Translations under genes and position numbers: made by a program
Part shown: positions 58,495 to 64,000 of the stretch, piece by piece
Position numbering within the stretch: the stretch's first letter is position 1
Layout of the letters: each line of letters starts with the position of its first letter
Assembly (NCBI GenBank): GCA_016710065.1
Contig: JADJLP010000010.1
Span: forward strand, 124,001-188,000
DNA from: Candidatus Ideonella esbjergensis
GTDB lineage: Bacteria; Pseudomonadota; Gammaproteobacteria; Burkholderiales; Burkholderiaceae_C
DNA: 64,000 bases
Reading direction: 5' to 3'
The notes under the pieces: model-generated
The model's input: the letters and a program-made list of their open reading frames with translations, nothing else
What the model was told of the DNA's origin: nothing
Database searches by the model: none

Positions 58495-59379
58495 CTATGC
58501 GGCGCGTGCGGCGTTGGTGGCAATGCCAGCCGCCAGCCGTGGCATCAAGGGCAGTGGAAAGTCATGCCCCATGCCGGGAATGATGTCCAGCGTGGCGCCC
58601 GCAATGCACTCTTGCAACTGGTGCGCCGCCGCCACCGGGATCAGCGGGTCGTCCGCCCCGTGCACGATGTGCGTGGGCGCCTGGATGCGCGCCAGCATGG
58701 CCGTGCGGTCGCCATCGGCCACCACGGCGGCCAACTGCCTGGCGGTGCCCAAGGGCCGCCAGGCTCGCTGCACGCTGTTCATCATCTGCTCGTGAAACGC
58801 CTGCGGGTCGGGCCGGTAGGCCGGGCTGCCGATGGTTTCGAACAACTGCTGGTAATGCTCGGCCAGGCCCTCGGGCGAGGTGTCGGAAGGCCGGGCCATC
58901 AGCTTGCGTGAGACCTCCAGCGCCGGTTGCGGCAGCGCGCGGGCGCTGGACGTGGTCATGATCAGCGTGAGGCTGAGCACCCGGGCGGCGTGCTTGGCCG
59001 CCACGTGCTGGGCCACCATGCCACCCAGCGAGGCGCCCACCACGTGGGCCCGCTGCACACCCAGCGCGTCCAGCACGCCGACGGCGTCTTCCGCCATGTC
59101 GGTCAGGCCATAGGGCGAATGCACCGGCAAATGCACCAGGTGCTTCAAGGCGGACCACATCAGGTTGGGCGAGCCCAGGTCATCAAAACCCTGGCTCAGG
59201 CCCACGTCGCGGTTGTCGAAGCGGATGACGCGAAAGCCGCGCCCCAGCAGGTCGTTCACCAGCACATCGGGCCAGGCCGTGAGCTGCATGCCCAGGCCCA
59301 TGATGAGCAACACGGTCGGCGCGGCAGGCGGGCCCTGGTCGTCCACCTCGATGGCGATGCTGTTGGCGCTGATTTGCAT
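58495..59379 (-). CDS. Alpha/beta hydrolase
   Basis: A 294-residue hydrolase with nucleophile S117 in GASLGG, the acid in GADDPLIP and the histidine in GMGHDFP. FDNRDVGLS is typical of the ester and C-C hydrolase group. Substrate unknown. It follows a second hydrolase by eight bases. Confidence 0.87.
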   Translation of the reverse strand: MQISANSIAIEVDDQGPPAAPTVLLIMGLGMQLTAWPDVLVNDLLGRGFRVIRFDNRDVGLSQGFDDLGSPNLMWSALKHLVHLPVHSPYGLTDMAEDAVGVLDALGVQRAHVVGASLGGMVAQHVAAKHAARVLSLTLIMTTSSARALPQPALEVSRKLMARPSDTSPEGLAEHYQQLFETIGSPAYRPDPQAFHEQMMNSVQRAWRPLGTARQLAAVVADGDRTAMLARIQAPTHIVHGADDPLIPVAAAHQLQECIAGATLDIIPGMGHDFPLPLMPRLAAGIATNAARAA

Positions 59380-59387
59380 GGGGGCTT

Positions 59388-60182
59388 TCAGGCTGCGACG
59401 GCCGGTGTAGGGGTTTCAGGCCCAGTGACGGGCTTGGCAAACCAGCGCGCGGCGCCTTGAGCGTCAAAGCGCCGCCACCGGCCCTCGGGTTGCGCCAGTC
59501 GGTCGGCGATCACCGAAAGTGCCAGTGGGTTCATGCCCATGCCGATGTGGCTGGCCATGACTTCAATGTTCTCGCAGTGGGGCATGTCGGGGTTGATGCT
59601 GCATTGCCAGGCCACCACGCCATCGGTGGCCGAGAAGATGGAGGTGGTGGGCACGCGCGGCGCCAACTTGATCTGGTCCACCAGTTCGTGGTCCTGCGCC
59701 GACTGGCCGCTGACCAGTTCGAAGAAGCGCCAGGCGTTGGTGGCACGCGGTGGCCCCGAGAACGGCGAGCCCAGCGTGATGACGCCGCGCACCAGGTCGG
59801 GCAACTCCTTGGCCAGTTCGCGGGCGTAGATGCCGCCCAGGCTCCAGCCGATCAGGCTCACCTTCTGTTCGTGCTTGTAGTGCAGGGCCTTGAGCTGGGC
59901 CAAGCAGGCTTCCAGCACACCCCCGCGCGGCCCCAGGTTGAAGCCCTGCCGCCAGGGGTGAGCGTCGTAGCCGCAGTTCACCAGGAAGTTGCGCAGGGGC
60001 GCGGTGCTGAAATCGGCCGCACCCAGGCCGGGGAACACGATCACCGGGTGGCCGTCGCCCTTGGGCAATCGCTTGAGCCAAGGGGTGGCGGCCAGCATGG
60101 CCGCAAATTCCCAGGGGGCACGGGCTTCGAGCGCCAGTTTCCACAGGCCCGGTGCACGCACCGCTTCGAGGTTTTCAACCAT
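59388..60182 (-). CDS. Alpha/beta hydrolase, esterase/lipase-like
   Basis: A 264-residue hydrolase with nucleophile S114 in GWSLGGIYAREL and the HPVIVFPGLGA oxyanion region. The final catalytic His is probably in VMASHIGMGMNP. It resembles small lipases or triacylglycerol hydrolases. It follows the acyltransferase by nine bases, which suggests a lipid substrate. Confidence 0.82.
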   Translation of the reverse strand: MVENLEAVRAPGLWKLALEARAPWEFAAMLAATPWLKRLPKGDGHPVIVFPGLGAADFSTAPLRNFLVNCGYDAHPWRQGFNLGPRGGVLEACLAQLKALHYKHEQKVSLIGWSLGGIYARELAKELPDLVRGVITLGSPFSGPPRATNAWRFFELVSGQSAQDHELVDQIKLAPRVPTTSIFSATDGVVAWQCSINPDMPHCENIEVMASHIGMGMNPLALSVIADRLAQPEGRWRRFDAQGAARWFAKPVTGPETPTPAVAA

Positions 60183-60191
60183 TCAATGATC

Positions 60192-61697
60192 TTAGCCAGC
60201 GGCGCGCTTGCGCTTTGGGGGGCTCGCCCTAGGTGAGGCCGTCACCTTGGCGACAGCTGCGGGCAGCGCCTGCAATTCCTGCCAGGCTTCGTCCACCGCC
60301 TGCGCGAGCACGGCCACGTCGGGCATGGCCGCCGCGTCGGCCATGAAGCCGATGTCGAGTTGCTGGTCAATGCTTTGTGCGGTGATGTTCAGCGCCATGC
60401 CGTGCACCACGATGCTGGTGGGAAAGTTGGTGGTGAGCCGTGCGCCCGCAAAGTACAACGGCACGGTGGGCCCGGGCACGTTGGAGATCACCACATTGGC
60501 GATCTGCGGCACTTTCTCGGCCACCTTGGCCTTGCCGTACAGCGACGCCGCCGCCTCCATCAGCCAGGGCATGCCGATGCTGGGAAAGTCGGTGGGCAGC
60601 ACGCTCTTGAGCCGGCCCATGGTGGCCTTCATCGCGCTGGTGGCCGCGCGGATGTGGGCCCAGCGGCGGCGGGTGTCGGCCAAGTGCGTGCCCAGGCTGA
60701 TGAAGCTCATCGAGACCTGGTTGTCGGTGCCGGTGTCGCCGGCCGCCCGCAGCGAGATGGGCACCGCCGCCACCATCGATTTGCGCGGCAGCGCCAGCCG
60801 CTTGGCCTGCCAGTAGCGCCGCATGCCACCGGAGCACACCATCAGCAGCACATCGTTCAGGGAGGCCCCGTGCGCCTTGGCGGTGGTGCGCAGCGCCGGC
60901 AAGGGCAGCGAGAGCGTGGCAAAGGCGCGCCCCTCGGTGACCGAGACATTCAGCAGCGTGCGGGGCGCCAGCCCCAGGTTGCTCACGGCGCCGGCCTTGG
61001 CGCCACCCAGCAAGCGCGTGTGCGAGAGCACCTGGCCCGCAGCCTTGCCCAGCGTGCCTGCGGTGGCGGGCAGGTCGCGGATGATGCGGCCCACCTGCAG
61101 GGCCTCCTGCCCCAATGCGCCGCGCAGCATCTCGGCCATGTCCAGGCTGAAGTGCCGTGCCCGCTTGGACTCGCGCAGGGCAATCTGGCGCGGCTCGGGT
61201 GTCACGTCGAAAAGGATGTTGGCCAGCACCACGGCCGCCTGGCCATCCACCGCCGCGTGGTGCAACTGGCTGTAGATGCCCACGCGCTTGCAGCCGTTGG
61301 CGGCCGGGGCCAGACCTTCCAGCAAATGGAATTTCCACAGCGGTCGGCGGCGGTCTAGCAACTGCGGGTGCAGTTCACCCACCGTGGCTTCCAGCGCCGC
61401 AAGGCCGTCGCCCTGCTTGGCGGCAGCCGGCAACTTGATCGAAACGATGTGCTGCTTCAGGTCGGGCTCGGCATCCACCCAGGCCGGGTTGGCCAGGTTC
61501 AGCGGCATCCACCACAGGCGACGGCGCAATGCGGGCATCAACGGCAGGCGTGCGGCCACCAGTTGGCGCAGGTCGTCCACATAGTGGCCCTTGTAGCCCT
61601 TGGGCAACTCCATCACGTGCAGTGCGCCCACGTGCATGGGCATCTGCGGCGATTCCAGGTACAGAAAGCTCGCATCCAATCCGGACAGTTGGTGCAT
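60192..61697 (-). CDS. Wax ester synthase/diacylglycerol acyltransferase
   Basis: A 501-residue WS/DGAT enzyme. The catalytic motif HHAAVDG is at 146-152, and the N-terminal MHQLSGLDASFLYLESP and C-terminal NVVISNVPGP are conserved in the family. It makes wax esters or triacylglycerol from acyl-CoA, at the membrane or lipid bodies. ATG at 61697 has AAGGA in front and matches the family start; an ATG at 61736 is the alternative. With the two hydrolases it may form a storage-lipid unit. Confidence 0.9.
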   Translation of the reverse strand: MHQLSGLDASFLYLESPQMPMHVGALHVMELPKGYKGHYVDDLRQLVAARLPLMPALRRRLWWMPLNLANPAWVDAEPDLKQHIVSIKLPAAAKQGDGLAALEATVGELHPQLLDRRRPLWKFHLLEGLAPAANGCKRVGIYSQLHHAAVDGQAAVVLANILFDVTPEPRQIALRESKRARHFSLDMAEMLRGALGQEALQVGRIIRDLPATAGTLGKAAGQVLSHTRLLGGAKAGAVSNLGLAPRTLLNVSVTEGRAFATLSLPLPALRTTAKAHGASLNDVLLMVCSGGMRRYWQAKRLALPRKSMVAAVPISLRAAGDTGTDNQVSMSFISLGTHLADTRRRWAHIRAATSAMKATMGRLKSVLPTDFPSIGMPWLMEAAASLYGKAKVAEKVPQIANVVISNVPGPTVPLYFAGARLTTNFPTSIVVHGMALNITAQSIDQQLDIGFMADAAAMPDVAVLAQAVDEAWQELQALPAAVAKVTASPRASPPKRKRAAG

Positions 61698-61883
61698 GGG
61701 CTCGTTCCTTGGTGGGCTGTCTTGATTTTTTGCCATGTGGACCCCAATTGCGTGCCATTCACCCGACAGGGTGAATGGCGGCGAGGCCAGAGGCTACAGT
61801 GTGGCCTTGCACAGCGCCTCACGCCGGGGTGTTGCTGTCAAGGTTTTCCCGGTTTTGGGTTGGATGAATTTGCAAGGCTCACC

Positions 61884-62798
61884 ATGATCAAGAAGTATTT
61901 GTCGACGTTGGTTTTGTGCATGAGCGTGACCGCGCTGGGCATGGCATCCCTGGATGCCGAGGCCAAGCGCCTGGGCGGTGGCCGCCCCGCCGGCATGCAG
62001 CGCCAGGCGCCTGCGCAGCCCGCCAACGCCACACCGTCGCCGCAAGCGCCCAAGCAGGCGGCAGCACCCTCCCCCGCCACGCCAGCCGCGCCTGCGGCTG
62101 CGCCCGGCAAGCGCTCATGGTTGGGCCCCATCGCCGGCTTGGCTGCCGGCCTGGGCATCGCCGCGCTGATGAGCCACTTCGGCATGGGTGAGGCGCTCGG
62201 CAACTTCATGACCATGGCCTTGCTTGCCCTGGTAGCGATGTTCGCCATTCGCTGGGTGATGGGCCGCATGCGCGGTGCTACACCCACAGGCCCGCAACTA
62301 GCGGGTGCCGGTGCGCCGGTGAACGCCAACGGCTGGCAGGGCGCGCCCGCGCCTGTGGCCGAGGCACCCCTGCAGCGCGAAGCCTTGGCACCGGTGGCCG
62401 CAGCGTCTGGCGCTACCAACGCTGCGGCCCTGGGCACGGACATCGCCAGCTTCGAGCGCATCGCCAAAATGATCTTCGTGCGCATGCAAGCAGCGAACGA
62501 CGCTGCCGACCTGGAAGACCTGCGCAAGTTCACCACGCCCGAGTTGTTCGCCTCGTTGCGGCTCGATCTGCAAGAGCGCGGTGAAGCAAAGAACCAGACC
62601 GACGTGGTGCAGCTCAATGTCGCCGTGGTGGACACAGCCCAGGAAGGCACGCAACAGATCGTCAGCGTGCGCTTTGACGGCCTGATCCGCGAAGACCTGG
62701 GCGGCGCTGCCAACCCTTTCGCCGAGATCTGGCACCTGGTCAGACCGCAGGATGGCAGCCGCGACTGGGCCATCGCTGGTATCGCGCCGATTCAGTGA
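61884..62798 (+). CDS. Tim44-like domain protein
   Basis: A 304-residue exported or membrane-anchored protein. A signal peptide (about 1-25) is followed by a Pro/Ala-rich stretch to about residue 75, then two membrane segments (82-100 and 109-128). A Tim44-like domain (about 185-303) ends RDWAIAGIAPIQ. Bacterial Tim44-like proteins are of unknown function. It is divergent from the acyltransferase and converges with the EamA gene. Confidence 0.87.
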   Translation: MIKKYLSTLVLCMSVTALGMASLDAEAKRLGGGRPAGMQRQAPAQPANATPSPQAPKQAAAPSPATPAAPAAAPGKRSWLGPIAGLAAGLGIAALMSHFGMGEALGNFMTMALLALVAMFAIRWVMGRMRGATPTGPQLAGAGAPVNANGWQGAPAPVAEAPLQREALAPVAAASGATNAAALGTDIASFERIAKMIFVRMQAANDAADLEDLRKFTTPELFASLRLDLQERGEAKNQTDVVQLNVAVVDTAQEGTQQIVSVRFDGLIREDLGGAANPFAEIWHLVRPQDGSRDWAIAGIAPIQ

Positions 62799-62810
62799 TC
62801 AACTGAATAG

Positions 62811-62833
62811 TGGCGGGCGCAAGCCCGGCCACC
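62811..62833. terminator. Hairpin between convergent genes
   Basis: GTGGCGGGC and GCCCGGCCAC pair with one bulge around a GCAA loop. It lies between the stops of the Tim44-like and EamA genes and may act as a bidirectional terminator. There is no T-run. Confidence 0.5.
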
Positions 62834-62841
62834 AGTGGCGT

Positions 62842-63744
62842 TCAGGCCTTGGGCGCGGCGCGCTTGCCCAGCAGCGCCAGCAGCTCGTTGCCGGCCAGTG
62901 CTGCCAGCACCAGGCTGCCGCCACCGATCACGGCTGGCGTGGGCACCTCGCTGGTGCCCAGCCAGGTCCAGGCCACGCCGAACAGGATCTCCAGCAGGCC
63001 CAGCAGCGCCGCCTCGGGCGCCTTCAGCACCCGGCTGGCGGACACCGCCAGCACGCAGGGGATGGCCAGTTGCACAACGCCCAGCATCACCAGCAGGGCC
63101 ACGTCGTGCCCGGTGGCCACGAAGGGCACCGAAAGTGGCAGTGTCACCAAGGCCGAGATGACTGCGCCGATCAGCACGGCCGGCGTCATGTCGAGCTTGT
63201 CGTCGGGGTGCTGACGCGCATTGTGCTGGGCCAGCGCCCACATGGCCGAGCCGCCCATGGGGACGGTGAGCGAAACCAGGGTGCCCAGCAGCGAGGTCTT
63301 CGCGGCGCCCAGTTGAGAGCCGTACATCCACGCAATGCCCGCCCCGGCCAGCACGATGGCCACCCAGGTGCGCGCCGGCAGCCGCTGCCCCAGCGTAAAG
63401 CGCGAGATCAGCGCCGTGAACATCGGCGCCAGCGACATGGTGATCAGCACATTGGCCACCGTGGTCAGCGTCATGGCCACCATGAAGGCCGTGAACATCA
63501 CCGCCCAGCACAGGCCCGACCACCACAGCAGCGGCCCACCCTGGCGGATGGCCCGCCACAGTGCACCGTAGCCCATCTGCCAGCCCAGCAACAGCCCCAG
63601 CGCCAGCGCATTGGCTGAGCTGCGCCAGAACGTCACCTCAAAGGCCGCCGCCGACTGCAAATGCCGCGTTGCCACGCCGGCGATACTCCACAGAAGTGTC
63701 ACCAGCACCATGGTGGCCACAGCCTTTCGATGCGTCATGGTCAT
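62842..63744 (-). CDS. EamA/DMT-family transporter
   Basis: A 300-residue membrane protein with about ten helices and two EamA repeats. It is a separate member of the family from the one at 34600. ATG at 63744 (MTMTHRKAVATMV) is used; GTG 63753 and ATG 63738 are alternatives. Substrate unknown. It is downstream of typA on the same strand. Confidence 0.87.
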   Translation of the reverse strand: MTMTHRKAVATMVLVTLLWSIAGVATRHLQSAAAFEVTFWRSSANALALGLLLGWQMGYGALWRAIRQGGPLLWWSGLCWAVMFTAFMVAMTLTTVANVLITMSLAPMFTALISRFTLGQRLPARTWVAIVLAGAGIAWMYGSQLGAAKTSLLGTLVSLTVPMGGSAMWALAQHNARQHPDDKLDMTPAVLIGAVISALVTLPLSVPFVATGHDVALLVMLGVVQLAIPCVLAVSASRVLKAPEAALLGLLEILFGVAWTWLGTSEVPTPAVIGGGSLVLAALAGNELLALLGKRAAPKA

Positions 63745-63808
63745 GTCCACCACCGACCCTTGAAGTAGGAAGCGGCCCCGCAGGGCCGCCCATGAATCTC
63801 ACGCCAGA

Positions 63809-63827
63809 GCCCCCTCATGGAGGGGGC
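63809..63827. repeat. Short hairpin GCCCCCTC-ATG-GAGGGGGC
   Basis: A perfect 8-base stem with a three-base loop in the gap between the EamA and typA genes. It could stall or terminate transcription, but has no T-run. Confidence 0.5.
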
Positions 63828-63862
63828 GGGAGGGAGCCCAGTCCGAAACCGGAAGTGGGCCT

Positions 63863-63888
63863 CGCGGGCAGGCCTCAGCCTGCCCGCG
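63863..63888 (-). terminator. Perfect 10-base hairpin over the typA stop codon
   Basis: CGCGGGCAGG (63863-63872) and CCTGCCCGCG (63879-63888) are perfect complements, and the six-base loop contains the typA stop codon. With no T-run it may be a rho-assisted terminator or an mRNA end-stabiliser. Confidence 0.5.
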
Positions 63889-64000
63889 AAGCGCGCTTCC
63901 GGTCGTGTTCGCTGAGGTGGCGTTTGCGCACGCGGATGCTCTTGGGCGTGATCTCGACCAGTTCGTCGTCGTCGATGAACTCCACGCCGTACTCGAGCGT
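63875..64000 (-). CDS. typA: GTP-binding protein TypA/BipA, C-terminal end (partial)
   Basis: The last 41 codons are in the window and read FIDDDELVEITPKSIRVRKR then HLSEHDRKRASRAG. This is the well-conserved C-terminus of TypA (BipA), a ribosome-associated translational GTPase. The rest lies beyond 64000. Confidence 0.95.
   Translation of the reverse strand, partial: TLEYGVEFIDDDELVEITPKSIRVRKRHLSEHDRKRASRAG

Noticed and set aside
1..64000. tRNA or rRNA genes
   Set aside because: I found no cloverleaf with a T-loop GGTTCGA signature or rRNA motif in the intergenic gaps, which are mostly short.

Overview
The window is GC-rich bacterial DNA, almost certainly the chromosome of a betaproteobacterium of the order Burkholderiales, most likely family Comamonadaceae. 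The call rests on gene content (DUF4936, DUF3138 and DUF3141 proteins, the mltG-tmk-holB-pilZ-tatD block, an E. coli-type isocitrate lyase) and on the scattered inverted repeats that begin GTCATTCCCGCG. I cannot fix the genus. No tRNA, rRNA, CRISPR array or prophage is visible.

Region 1-5.7 kb holds the tail of an unknown gene, an IS1380-family element (69-1692, inverted ends, CTAG target duplication, frameshifted transposase), an HDOD gene, a large DUF3141 alpha/beta-hydrolase gene and a small RRM-like gene. In the next intergenic gap, at 5350-5377, lies a sequence that looks like the chromosomal dif site, the XerCD target for dimer resolution. Its XerD arm and central hexamer fit the proteobacterial dif almost perfectly. 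The window therefore probably starts in the replication terminus. CCCTNCCC words (KOPS read on the minus strand) greatly outnumber GGGNAGGG words to its right, as expected.

Region 5.8-17.2 kb is mostly housekeeping. It holds an ankyrin protein, the conserved block tatD-pilZ-holB-tmk-mltG (minus strand), ygfZ with a DUF4936 and an NRDE gene, a thioesterase-acetyltransferase fusion, an HSL-type esterase, an iron alcohol dehydrogenase and aceA.

Region 17.2-35.5 kb is a plus-strand polyamine island. It holds an agmatinase-like ureohydrolase, a hemerythrin gene, a divergent Lrp/AsnC regulator and two class III aminotransferases. It also holds puuB, puuD, a frameshifted puuA, a Pot-type polyamine ABC transporter, a DUF3138 outer-membrane barrel, puuC, a second glutamine-synthetase-like ligase and a DMT exporter. 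Together these could take up putrescine or spermidine and degrade it through gamma-glutamylated intermediates or by transamination to GABA and succinate.

Region 35.6-56.1 kb is entirely minus strand and reads as an N-acetylglucosamine/chitooligosaccharide locus. It holds a TonB-dependent receptor, a GH20 hexosaminidase, a complete carbohydrate ABC transporter, NagX, a GlcNAc kinase, NagA and a SIS-domain deaminase. In its middle is a module of a glucose-type binding protein, an OmpR-type regulator and a histidine kinase, plus an SGNH hydrolase and a phosphoesterase. No LacI, GntR or ROK regulator is present.

Region 56.4-64 kb holds dusA, the ribosome-assembly GTPase ylqF, two alpha/beta hydrolases, a wax ester synthase/DGAT, a Tim44-like protein, an EamA transporter and the 3' end of typA. 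Five copies of the 57-73 bp inverted repeat lie between genes from 35.5 kb onward.
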